Source: Ectothiorhodospira lacustris
GTDB lineage: Bacteria; Pseudomonadota; Gammaproteobacteria; Ectothiorhodospirales; Ectothiorhodospiraceae
Length of the DNA: 63,708 nucleotides
Assembly (NCBI RefSeq): GCF_022227845.1
Contig: NZ_JAJNQN010000023.1
Span: 1 to 63,708 of the forward strand
Reading direction: 5' to 3'
This document shows, piece by piece, positions 48,117 to 56,450 of the stretch; the stretch's first letter is position 1; every line of letters begins with the position of its first letter. Position numbers and translations under genes: made by a program. The notes under the pieces were generated by a model. It saw only the letters and a list, made by a program, of their open reading frames with translations, searched no databases and had not been told where the DNA came from.

Positions 48117-49988
48117 TCAATACTCACCACCCGACGGCCACATCTCCGGCGCAAAGCGTACCACCTGATTGCGACCGTTCTCCTTGGCCGCGTATAGGGC
48201 CACGTCGGCGTATTTGAGCACCTGCCAGAAGGCCTGGGCGTCGTCCGGGTAGGCGGCAAGGCCGATGGAGAGGGTCTTGTGGAGCTCGCCGCCGGCCACC
48301 TTGAAGGGGTGAGCCTCCACGGCCCGGCGGATCTTGTTGGCCACATCCATCGCCGCCTCGGCGCCGGTGTCCAGGAGGATGATCATGAATTCCTCGCCGC
48401 CGTAGCGGATGACCAGATCGGATTCGCGCAGGTGGGCCTGGAAAATCTGGGCCAGTTCCCGCAGTATTTCGTCGCCCACATCGTGCCCGTAGGTGTCATT
48501 CACGGTCTTGAAATAATCCAAGTCCAGCATCAGCAGCGTCATGGGCATCTGACGGCGCTTGCACTGGGCCACCAGGCTGTCGGAATACTCCTCCAGAAAA
48601 CGGCGGTTGTGCAGGCCGGTCATGGCGTCCTTGAGGCTGGATTCCCTCAGGCTGGCCATCAGGCCCTTGGCCTGAAGCACCGGCGCCGCTTCCCGCAGAT
48701 AGGCGCTGATCAAGGGGCGGGCACGGATCAGCGCCGGGATGTTCTGGGGCGCCACCACCAATTGCACCACGCTGCCCACGCCGCCGGACTGGATGATGGG
48801 CAGGCACAGATAGCTGTACCCGTCGGCCAAGGCCTCGCTGGCGAAGGCACGGCACAGGTGGCGGTTCTCGACGCCATCGATGGCATGACCGGTGCGCACG
48901 GCCCGGCAGGTGGTGCAGTGTTCCAGGATGTCGGGGTGGCACCAACGAATGTCGTCGCGAGTCACCCCGTCCACGATCACCGTATCCATCAAGCGCTTGT
49001 CCCGGTCCACCTGATAGATGGAGAAATGCTCCATGCCGAATTCGGTGTGCAGGACCTCACTGATGCGGACGAACACCTCCTCGGTGTTCTGGTCCTCCTC
49101 GATGGCCTGCTTGAACTGGGCCACCTTCACCAGGCCCGAGACCGTGGCGGCGGTCTCCTCCAGCAGATTGGCCTTGGGGTCCGGAATGGTATTGACCAAC
49201 TGGGCCACATGGTCGCGGATCTCGGTCAACTTGTGGGTGATGGCGTCGGCCATCTGGTTGAAGTGGTTCGCGATCTGCCCGATCTCGTCACGGCTGCGAC
49301 TGCGCACCCGTTGACTGAAGTCTCCACCGCTGGCCAGGCTGGCGGCCTTGCGAACCTCTTGGGTGGTCTCCACCAGAGGACGAAGCAGACGCCCCAGAAA
49401 GATCATGGACAGCACGGCGAACAGGCCCATGATGACCACCAGGAACAGGGCCGCGCCTATGCCGGCGGTCTTCATGTGGTCCACGGAGACAGTCAGTGTG
49501 ACAGCGCCCAGGGCGACACCCTCAGGGGCCTGATGGCAGGCCATGCAGTTGATGTCTCCATTGGAGGAAGCGATGTAGGGAATCGTGGCCCGGAACTCAT
49601 CGCCGAGCAGTCCGCCGATCAACCCGAAGTAAGGCTCGCCACTGGCCAGCACCCGGCGGTCGATATCATCGGCCTGGGTCTCCATCGGCAGGCCTTCGCC
49701 GTGCTGTGCGATGACCCGTTCCCCACGGATCACCCGCACCTCGTTAAGGCTGTTCACCTCCGCCAACCGCCGCAGCATGGAGGCCCGCCGGTCAATGGTG
49801 CCATTGAGCATGGCCTCGGTGAGGGAGACACGGATCATCTCCGCCGCCGTGCGGGTGTGCTCGGTGGCCGAGCGCATGGAGAAATCCCGGATCAGCGCCA
49901 TGCTGGACAGACCGATGACCAGCATCATGGCGAGCATGACCACGAGCAGGGCACCCATGGCCTTGGTTTGCAAGCGGCTGCTGGTCAC
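48117..49988 (-). CDS. Diguanylate cyclase with periplasmic haem-c motif, HAMP and GAF
   Basis: A 623-residue membrane-bound GGDEF protein. TM1 is at about 10-34, a periplasmic domain at 35-175, TM2 at about 176-198, then HAMP (199-252), a GAF-like domain (about 285-450) and GGDEF (about 460-620). The catalytic site is GGEEF with an RESD inhibitory site just upstream, so it should make c-di-GMP under product control. The periplasmic domain carries CMACH (148-152), a c-type haem attachment motif, suggesting haem-based sensing of redox state, O2 or NO. The GTG at 49988 has an ideal GAGG site. A longer frame upstream lacks homology. Confidence 0.85.
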   Translation of the reverse strand: MTSSRLQTKAMGALLVVMLAMMLVIGLSSMALIRDFSMRSATEHTRTAAEMIRVSLTEAMLNGTIDRRASMLRRLAEVNSLNEVRVIRGERVIAQHGEGLPMETQADDIDRRVLASGEPYFGLIGGLLGDEFRATIPYIASSNGDINCMACHQAPEGVALGAVTLTVSVDHMKTAGIGAALFLVVIMGLFAVLSMIFLGRLLRPLVETTQEVRKAASLASGGDFSQRVRSRSRDEIGQIANHFNQMADAITHKLTEIRDHVAQLVNTIPDPKANLLEETAATVSGLVKVAQFKQAIEEDQNTEEVFVRISEVLHTEFGMEHFSIYQVDRDKRLMDTVIVDGVTRDDIRWCHPDILEHCTTCRAVRTGHAIDGVENRHLCRAFASEALADGYSYLCLPIIQSGGVGSVVQLVVAPQNIPALIRARPLISAYLREAAPVLQAKGLMASLRESSLKDAMTGLHNRRFLEEYSDSLVAQCKRRQMPMTLLMLDLDYFKTVNDTYGHDVGDEILRELAQIFQAHLRESDLVIRYGGEEFMIILLDTGAEAAMDVANKIRRAVEAHPFKVAGGELHKTLSIGLAAYPDDAQAFWQVLKYADVALYAAKENGRNQVVRFAPEMWPSGGEY

Positions 49989-50467
49989 TGGAAACCTCGC
50001 GACCCCATAGCGGGGTAAATCTCTCCATTGTACGCCCTCAAGGCCCGGTTTACCTGGGGCTATCGGAATCTCAAGCCGGAGTACAGGACGAATAAACACC
50101 GTTTTTCCGTCCGGCCCAAGGTCCAATGCATGCTACCGCAGCGACAGCGGTCGCCCCAGTCGCTCTTCAGGTGTCCAGGCGGAAATGAAAGGGCGAGGGA
50201 AAGCTGTTGCAAGGCCTTTAACCTACAATTCTAGTCGGGCATAACGCGGGATGCCTGCCATACTCGGAATGAGCCAATTGAGTATGACTTCACTCGCCGG
50301 CCGCCCTGGGGACACCGAAAGACCGGAAGCGTGTCGGGCTTGAGCGATCGTCACGAGCCGAATGCGGAAGCTGAAGCGGTGACGGATTCGACCATTCTTG
50401 AGGCCCACGGTGGCCTCCTGCGACGAAGGGGCGGATATCGGGGGCTACCGGACGGATACTCACTGCA
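49989..50467. other. Non-coding stretch between c-di-GMP genes
   Basis: No convincing gene, RNA or repeat is seen here. It presumably holds the promoter of the minus-strand GGDEF gene. Open frames are short, with no family features, and the region adjoins a decayed EAL fragment. Confidence 0.4.
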
Positions 50468-50740
50468 CTGAAGATCGATCGATCGTTTATTGCCACGATG
50501 GCGGTGGCCCCCAAGGGGATGAGCATCGTCTCGACGATCACTTCTCTTGCTCATTCACTGGATGTGAAGGTCATCGCCGAGGGCGTGGAGACCGAGGATC
50601 AGGCGGCTTCCTTGAGGCGTTAGCACTGCGACGAGTTGCAGGACTTCCTGATCAGCCGGCCATTGCCACCAGAACAAGTGCCTGCGTTTCTGCACAAACA
50701 TTGTTCCAAACCGCCCGCCGCCCAAACGTCGCATGGTTAA
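50468..50740 (+). pseudogene. Remnant of an EAL (c-di-GMP phosphodiesterase) domain
   Basis: Translation in one frame gives LKIDRSFI, then ITSLAHSLDVKVIAEGVETEDQAASLRR, a TAG stop at 50621, and then HCDELQDFLISRPLPPEQVPAFL. This is the C-terminal third of an EAL domain, interrupted by one in-frame stop and lacking everything upstream of KIDRSF. In an intact domain QGYLFSRP would stand where QDFLISRP is. It is on the opposite strand to the adjacent GGDEF-EAL gene, so it is a separate decayed gene. Confidence 0.8.
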
Positions 50741-50826
50741 CCCGCAACTTTACACAAGCCAGCACTGGGGCTCGTGCCGTCGAATTATTGACACCATAAA
50801 ACGCGCCATCACGAGTAGTAGCGCCT

Positions 50827-52938
50827 TTACTGACGGAGCCGTCCTAGCAATGCCTCGAAATCGTCCTGGCATAGGGGTTTGGAAAACAGGTAGCCCTGGG
50901 CGTAGTCGCAGCCCTCACGGGCCAGGAATTGCAACTGTGCCTCCCTTTCCACACCCTCAGCAACCACCTGAATGTCTATGGCGTGAGCCATACCGATAAT
51001 GGCCTTCAGTATGCGGTCGGCATCACCATCCTGGCCGGTCTTATTGATCAGTGTCCTGCCCACCTTGATACTACCCACTTGGCAGTCTTGAAGCGCGGCG
51101 ATGGAGAACGGCTCAATGCCAAAATCGTCGATAGCCAAGCGTAGCCGCAAATCTGCCAAACCACAGCTCTCGACCGGATCGATACCGCAGGCGACGAGGT
51201 TGCTCAGGGAAATGGGGGTCAGTTCAATGGTGATCCGGCTGCCCTCGAGATCACTTTCCATCAACCGCGCCCACCATTGTTCCACGAGGGTTGGGGTGAA
51301 AAAGGAGGCGGGTGACTCGTTAATGTGGATCGGAAAGGGCTCGTCCTCCTGGTTGCGCCACCGGAGCGAGCAGGTCACAGCCTGCTTCAGGACATAGCTA
51401 TTGATACTGTCCATCATGCCGTCGGGTTCGGCAATGATGAGAAAGGTGGCCGGAGTGAGTTGCCCCTTGTCCGGATGATTCCATCGGAGCAAGGCCTCCG
51501 CCCTGGATATGGCTCCCGTGCGGATGTCAATGATGGGCTGGTAGTAAACCTCTAGTTGGTCCTCCCTGATGGCATCGCCCAGTTCCCTGTGCAGCCGCAT
51601 GCGCTCTGACTCGTTCGGCTCCATCCAGGACTGATAGATCTGAATCTGGTGGCCCCCCTGCTTCTTGGCGGCGTACATGGCCTGATCGGCATTGTGCATC
51701 AACTGGTCGCCATCCTTGCCATCATCGGGGAACAGGGTCAGGCCGATGCTACCGGAAAGGTGAACTCGTTGGGAATCCACGTCAAACGCCCGTTCAAGAT
51801 CGGCCAGCAGTGCCTTGGCCGCCCTCATGGCACCTTCCCTGCCAGTGTTTTTGAGAATGACGGTGAATTCGTCTCCGCCGAGACGAGCCACGGTATCCAC
51901 GGTCCGGACGTTTTTGGCTAACCGCTTGGCCACCTGCTCCAGCAGGCGGTCGCCGGCCTTATGGCCCAGCCGGTCATTGGCCTCCTTGAAGCGGTCCAGG
52001 TCAATGAACAGCAGCGCAAAGGAGCGATCACCTCGTTCGGCCTCCAGCAAGCACTGCCCGAGCCGATCCTGGAACAGACGCCGATTGGGGATGCCCGTGA
52101 GCGAATCGAAATTAGCGCTTCGCCAGACCTGATGTTCGGCCTTTTTGCGCGCAGTGATGTTCCGTGACATCAGGGCGACGGCTTCCACTTCATCCCGGTC
52201 GTTACACACCGGGATAAATTGTGAGTCAAAGTACAATTCTCGGCCTGACGGCAAATGGCCATGAAAATCCCCGCGCTGGGGCTGACTGGTGGCAACGGTT
52301 GCGGCAATCGCATCGTGTACCTGGGTAGCAAAGGCCAGACCCAACTCAAGCGCAGTTTTGCCAACGTGGTCCTGGGCCGGCGTACCGACCAGATTGGCCA
52401 TCGGCTTGTTAAGGACCAGGAGCTTGCCGTCGGGATCGAATAGGGCGAAGGGGTCGGGGGAGACGTTCAGTACGGCTTCGAACAGGCGTTTGTCCTGGTC
52501 TTTGCGAGCGGAATAGCTCGACACCGAGTTGGCGATCAACTGGTCGATGGCCTCGTTGAAACGCACCAGATCGTAGATGTCCTCGGTGGTGAGGCCCTGC
52601 TGCTCATCGCCCCAGAGCCGGGTTACTCGCTCCCGCAGCGCCCGCAGTTCCAGTATGACCTGTAGGAGGGTCATGCCCTGCTCCAGGCGGCCAAGGCCAT
52701 GTTGCTCACCGGCGAAGGAAACGGGGATTACGGCGTTGCCAAGGGACTTGCGGGTCGACTCTTCCGTGGTCTGGGCCGTCAACAGGTCCTGGATGATGAA
52801 CTGCAGCATCTCCCGGGCATGGTCCCTCAGGGAGATGCTTTCTTCGCCTAAAGATTCCCGGGCGAGTTCCAGCGCGGCCTCTTCCCAGTCTTCAAGCAAC
52901 CGATCCATTTGCGTCTGGAGAAATTGGGCAAGCTTCAT
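50827..52938 (-). CDS. RsbRD-like/PAS/GGDEF/EAL protein
   Basis: A 703-residue cytoplasmic protein. Residues 1-150 resemble an RsbR-type globin-like N-terminal sensor, followed by PAS (about 160-270), GGDEF (about 280-440, intact LGGDEF) and EAL (about 450-700). The EAL part keeps AEALLRW, DDFG, a lysine in SIKVGR, AEGVE and QGYLFSKP, but the usual LEITES is IELTPI and the loop after DDFG is altered (IEPFS, not TGYSS), so phosphodiesterase activity may be weak. The start is ambiguous: ATG at 52938 gives 703 residues, while an in-frame ATG at 53061 would add 41 residues encoded through a pentanucleotide repeat. Confidence 0.82.
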   Translation of the reverse strand: MKLAQFLQTQMDRLLEDWEEAALELARESLGEESISLRDHAREMLQFIIQDLLTAQTTEESTRKSLGNAVIPVSFAGEQHGLGRLEQGMTLLQVILELRALRERVTRLWGDEQQGLTTEDIYDLVRFNEAIDQLIANSVSSYSARKDQDKRLFEAVLNVSPDPFALFDPDGKLLVLNKPMANLVGTPAQDHVGKTALELGLAFATQVHDAIAATVATSQPQRGDFHGHLPSGRELYFDSQFIPVCNDRDEVEAVALMSRNITARKKAEHQVWRSANFDSLTGIPNRRLFQDRLGQCLLEAERGDRSFALLFIDLDRFKEANDRLGHKAGDRLLEQVAKRLAKNVRTVDTVARLGGDEFTVILKNTGREGAMRAAKALLADLERAFDVDSQRVHLSGSIGLTLFPDDGKDGDQLMHNADQAMYAAKKQGGHQIQIYQSWMEPNESERMRLHRELGDAIREDQLEVYYQPIIDIRTGAISRAEALLRWNHPDKGQLTPATFLIIAEPDGMMDSINSYVLKQAVTCSLRWRNQEDEPFPIHINESPASFFTPTLVEQWWARLMESDLEGSRITIELTPISLSNLVACGIDPVESCGLADLRLRLAIDDFGIEPFSIAALQDCQVGSIKVGRTLINKTGQDGDADRILKAIIGMAHAIDIQVVAEGVEREAQLQFLAREGCDYAQGYLFSKPLCQDDFEALLGRLRQ

Positions 52939-53006
52939 GGCCGTTCCCAAGGGATTTGCTGGCGAGTGTTCACGGGATAGCACCTCAGGTGAGGTCTGAT
53001 CTTGTC

Positions 53007-53054
53007 GCCAAGCCAAGCCAAGCCAAGCCAAGCCAAGCCAAGCCAAGCCAAGCC
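53007..53054. repeat. Pentanucleotide tandem repeat (GCCAA)9.6
   Basis: Nine perfect GCCAA units plus GCC. On the minus strand they lie between an ATG (53061-53059, preceded by GGAAG) and the downstream ATG of the GGDEF-EAL gene. In that frame the tract encodes repeats of Leu-Gly-Leu-Ala-Trp. Because the unit is not a multiple of three, each gain or loss shifts the frame from the upstream ATG. Confidence 0.95.
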
Positions 53055-53061
53055 GGATCAT

Positions 53062-53631
53062 GGGACTGCTTCCGGAAATTGTCTATGCGCATCCGCACGT
53101 CCTCCACTCCCCCTACAGAATCCCCACGCCGCCGGGGGCACAATCGGCCTCGCACCCGGATCGGCACCCCCACCCTGTTGACCGACCTAACCTTCCAATA
53201 AGGCAAATTGTTTCAATCCCGCACTGCGCCCGATAGCCGGGGGGAGTCGCCCCAGGGACTTCACCTCTTCATCACCACTCACACCCGCGCCGCTTGGCAA
53301 TACGCTTGATCTTGGTTCATCCTTGATCCCGATTCTCCAGCCAAGGGCTTTTCATGGACGCCTCGGGTGAGTGTAGACCGTTCCCTCATGTGGTGGACAC
53401 CTGTCTTCTGCTCACCGGGTTGTGGCAGGCCGGGGTGACTCCCCTGCGGGACATATCCCCTCGATGGACGCCGTCATGGAATGCGGAAGGGCTCAAAATT
53501 CATGGATGAATGCCATCAGGTGCCCTGAATGCCTGCTGGGTGCCGATCATCTGTCACACCGCGACGATCGTGCCACCACGGAGATGCAGGCAGGCTTCCT
53601 GAAACGGCCGGTTCTGTGGTGTAACGCACAG
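53062..53631. other. Intergenic region upstream of nor genes
   Basis: About 570 bases with no gene I can support. It contains the 5' region of the GGDEF-EAL gene, and TTGAT half-sites at 53306 and 53323 that do not form a proper FNR box. Open frames here do not resemble any family. Confidence 0.4.
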
Positions 53632-53708
53632 ACAATGCACCAGAGCATTGTGTGGAATGCGCTTGACAATGACGCCATGTCCCGGACAGTGCACCACGCA
53701 CATTGTCT
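53632..53708. promoter_or_regulatory. Paired palindromic operator-like sites upstream of norC
   Basis: A perfect inverted repeat ACAATGC-N6-GCATTGT (53632-53651) and a related imperfect one, ACAGTGC-N8-CATTGT (53686-53706), lie about 55 bases apart, some 80-150 bases upstream of norC. A single GACAATG half-site (53665-53671) lies between. They look like binding sites for a dimeric regulator of the nor operon. Confidence 0.5.
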
Positions 53709-53787
53709 CCTATGTCCCCGATTCGCCGTCTGCAAAGCCTGCGGCGCTGAGGCGTTGCTACGAACTCATGCCCCACGGGAGTCGGAC

Positions 53788-54240
53788 ATGATTGAGGGTC
53801 TCACTCGAAATGCCGCTCGCAACATCTTCTTCGGCGGGTCGCTGTTCTTCTTCCTGGTCTTCATCGGCCTGACCGCGCATAGCCACTACTACGTCGTCAC
53901 GACATCCACCGACCATGCCGGTCTGACTGATTCGGTCAAGCATGGCAAACATATCTGGGAACAGAATTCCTGCATCAACTGCCATAGTCTGCTCGGTGAG
54001 GGGGCCTACTTTGCGCCCGAACTCGGAAACGTGTGGAAGCGTTACGGTGGCGAACACAGCCCAGCCGGTGCGCGCAATGCACTGAAGATCTGGATGCGGA
54101 TCCAGCCGACCGGCATCGAGGGACGACGACAGATGCCGGGGTACGATTTCACCGAAGAAGAATTGGATGCGTTGATCGACTTCCTGGAATGGACCAGCCG
54201 AATCGATACGCAGGGCTGGCCGCCGAATATTTCCGGTTGA
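53788..54240 (+). CDS. norC: Nitric oxide reductase cytochrome c subunit NorC
   Basis: A 150-residue membrane-anchored c-type cytochrome that feeds electrons to NorB. One N-terminal transmembrane helix (about 12-30), haem motif CINCH with C62, C65 and H66, and axial Met M116 in RRQMPGYDF. The ATG at 53788 follows GGGAG at seven bases. The reading frame remains open for about 120 codons upstream, but that part is not NorC-like. First gene of norCBQD. Confidence 0.95.
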   Translation: MIEGLTRNAARNIFFGGSLFFFLVFIGLTAHSHYYVVTTSTDHAGLTDSVKHGKHIWEQNSCINCHSLLGEGAYFAPELGNVWKRYGGEHSPAGARNALKIWMRIQPTGIEGRRQMPGYDFTEEELDALIDFLEWTSRIDTQGWPPNISG

Positions 54241-54279
54241 GCGCTGACGAGAATCTCACCGCACCCAGGGGGGCAGGAA

Positions 54280-55644
54280 ATGAGGTATCAAACCCAGAAA
54301 GTCGCCTATCCATTCTTTATTGCCGCGCTGGTGCTGTTTGCCGCGCAGGTCATCTTCGGTGTGGTCGCCGGCGCCATCTACGTCTGGCCCAACCTGCTCA
54401 GCGAAGCCATGCCGTTTCACATCGTTCGCATGAGCCACACCAACCTGCTGATCGTGTGGCTGCTGATCGGTTTCTTCGGCGCAACCTATTACCTCCTGCC
54501 GGAAGAGGCGGAAACCGAGATCTATAGCCCGAATCTGGCCTATGTCCAGCTCGGGCTTTTTGTCTTTGCCGGTGCCGCGGCGCTGGTGGGTTACCAGTTC
54601 GGGATCCATGAGGGGCGCGAGTTCCTGGAACAGCCGTTGTGGGTCAAGATCCTGATGACCATCTCGTTTCTGATGTTTCTCTACAACGGCACCATGACGC
54701 TGATCAACGGTCGCAGGACCGCCATTTCGGTGGTGTTGATGATGGGGTTGTGGCTGGCGGCCATCTTCTGGCTGTTCGCGTTCTACAACCCGGCCAACCT
54801 GTCCCTGGACAAGATGTACTGGTGGTACGTGATACACCTGTGGGTCGAGGGCGTGTGGGGCCTGATCATGGCCTCGCTGCTGGCTTATCTCGTGATCAAG
54901 ATGACCGGCGTCGACCGCGAGATCATCGAGAAATGGCTGTATGTCATCGTCGGGCTGGTGCTGTTTTCCGGGCTGCTGGGGACCGGCCACCACTACTACT
55001 GGATCGGCCTGCCGGGCTATTGGCAGCCTGTTGGCAGTTTCTTCTCGGCGCTGGAAGTGTTGCCATTGTTTGCCATGGTGATCTTCGTCTTCTACATGTT
55101 CTGGCGCGGCAGCCGGAACCATCCCAACAAGTCAGCCATCCTGTGGACACTGGGCTGCGCAGTGATGGCGTTCTTCGGCGCCGGCGTCTGGGGTTTCATG
55201 CACACCCTGTCGTTCGTCAACTATTACAGTCACGGCACGCAGATCACCGCGGCCCACGCTCATTTGGCGTTCTTCGGCGCCTACGTGATGCTCAACCTGG
55301 CGATCTTTTCCTACGCCCTGCCGCAGCTTCGCGGCAAGCAGCCGTATAACCAAGTGCTCAACATGTGGAGCTTCTGGCTGATGACCAGCGGCATGGCGTT
55401 CATGACCTTTGTCCTCACCTTCGCCGGCGTGATCCAGACCCACATGCAGCGTGTGGTCGGTCAGCGCTACATGGATGTCCAGGACGACCTGGGCCTGTTC
55501 TATACCATGCGCCTTGGGGCCGGCGTGGTCGTGGCCATCGCGGTGCTGATGTACATCTACGCGATGCTTGGGCCCGCGCGCGAGCAATTGCCCGCCGGTG
55601 CCCCGCACCTGGCTGCCGGGGGTGGCGTCAAAGGCAATCCATGA
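54280..55644 (+). CDS. norB: Nitric oxide reductase catalytic subunit NorB
   Basis: A 454-residue 12-helix haem-copper-oxidase-superfamily protein reducing 2 NO to N2O. Metal ligands are visible: HIVRMSHTNLL, the FeB His and Glu in HLWVEG, the His pair in GTGHHYYW, and haem ligands in AHAHLAFFGAY. A second glutamate normally found four residues after the FeB Glu is Gly here (EGVWG, not EGVWE), while the ALE glutamate nearby is kept. It overlaps norQ by four bases. Confidence 0.95.
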   Translation: MRYQTQKVAYPFFIAALVLFAAQVIFGVVAGAIYVWPNLLSEAMPFHIVRMSHTNLLIVWLLIGFFGATYYLLPEEAETEIYSPNLAYVQLGLFVFAGAAALVGYQFGIHEGREFLEQPLWVKILMTISFLMFLYNGTMTLINGRRTAISVVLMMGLWLAAIFWLFAFYNPANLSLDKMYWWYVIHLWVEGVWGLIMASLLAYLVIKMTGVDREIIEKWLYVIVGLVLFSGLLGTGHHYYWIGLPGYWQPVGSFFSALEVLPLFAMVIFVFYMFWRGSRNHPNKSAILWTLGCAVMAFFGAGVWGFMHTLSFVNYYSHGTQITAAHAHLAFFGAYVMLNLAIFSYALPQLRGKQPYNQVLNMWSFWLMTSGMAFMTFVLTFAGVIQTHMQRVVGQRYMDVQDDLGLFYTMRLGAGVVVAIAVLMYIYAMLGPAREQLPAGAPHLAAGGGVKGNP

Positions 55645-56450
55645 GTACCGAGCTCGCGCAGCCCGCAGCGGATAACGGGATCCCGTTCTACCGTGAAACC
55701 GGCTATGAATGCACACTGTTTGAAAAGGCTTTTGAGCAGTGTCTACCCTTGCTGCTCAAGGGGCCGACCGGCTGCGGCAAGACCCGCTTCGTGGCGCACA
55801 TGGCCGCCCGGCTCGGGCGGCCGCTGTTTACTGTCTCCTGCCATGATGACCTGACCGCCGCCGACCTGACCGGCCGCCACCTGCTGATCGACGGCGAGAC
55901 GCGCTGGGCGGATGGCCCGCTGACCCGGGCGGTGCGCGAAGGCGGCATCTGCTACCTCGACGAGGTGGTGGAGGCGCGCAAGGACGTCACCGTGGTCATG
56001 CATCCGCTCACCGACGACCGCCGCGTGCTGCCGCTGGAGCGCACCGGCGAACTGTTGCAGGCGCCGCCGGAGTTTATGCTGGTGGTCTCCTACAACCCCG
56101 GCTACCAGCACATCCTCAAATCGCTCAAGCCCAGTACACGCCAGCGCTTTATCGCGCTCACCTTCGATTTTCCGCCCCCCGAGATCGAGATCGAGATCGT
56201 CTCGACCGAAAGTGGTTTGTCGAAGGATTTGTGCGCCGGGTTGATCAACCTGGCCCAGCGAATCCGTGCGCTCAAGGGCCAGGACCTGGAAGAAGGTGTA
56301 TCGACGCGCCTGCTGGTCTATTGCGCCACCCTGGTCCAGGCCGGCATGCCCATGGCGCGCGCCGCCCGTCACACCCTGATCGACCCGCTCAGCGACGAAC
56401 CCGATGTCATCGCCGCGCTCGAGGAGCTGGTCGGGCACGCGTTCGGTTGA
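55641..56450 (+). CDS. norQ: MoxR-type AAA+ ATPase NorQ
   Basis: A 269-residue AAA+ ATPase of the CbbQ/NirQ/NorQ family that activates NO reductase together with NorD, probably by inserting FeB. Walker A GPTGCGKTRF (41-50), Walker B with LDEVVEA, sensor VVSYNPGY and an arginine finger region RQRF. Translationally coupled to norB (ATGA) and norD (TTGA). Confidence 0.93.
   Translation: MSTELAQPAADNGIPFYRETGYECTLFEKAFEQCLPLLLKGPTGCGKTRFVAHMAARLGRPLFTVSCHDDLTAADLTGRHLLIDGETRWADGPLTRAVREGGICYLDEVVEARKDVTVVMHPLTDDRRVLPLERTGELLQAPPEFMLVVSYNPGYQHILKSLKPSTRQRFIALTFDFPPPEIEIEIVSTESGLSKDLCAGLINLAQRIRALKGQDLEEGVSTRLLVYCATLVQAGMPMARAARHTLIDPLSDEPDVIAALEELVGHAFG

Noticed and set aside
53306-53327. FNR/Dnr-like box near TTGAT at 53306 and 53323
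   Set aside because: The second half-site (ATCAA) is missing, so the match is only partial and too far from norC to be convincing.
53422-53787. Cys-rich open frame in phase with and directly upstream of norC (CLLCPRFAVCKACG, zinc-ribbon-like)
   Set aside because: It has no recognisable family match, mixed third-base usage unlike the neighbouring genes, and contains the palindromic sites. NorC homology begins at 53788 with a good ribosome site, so this is more likely regulatory DNA.
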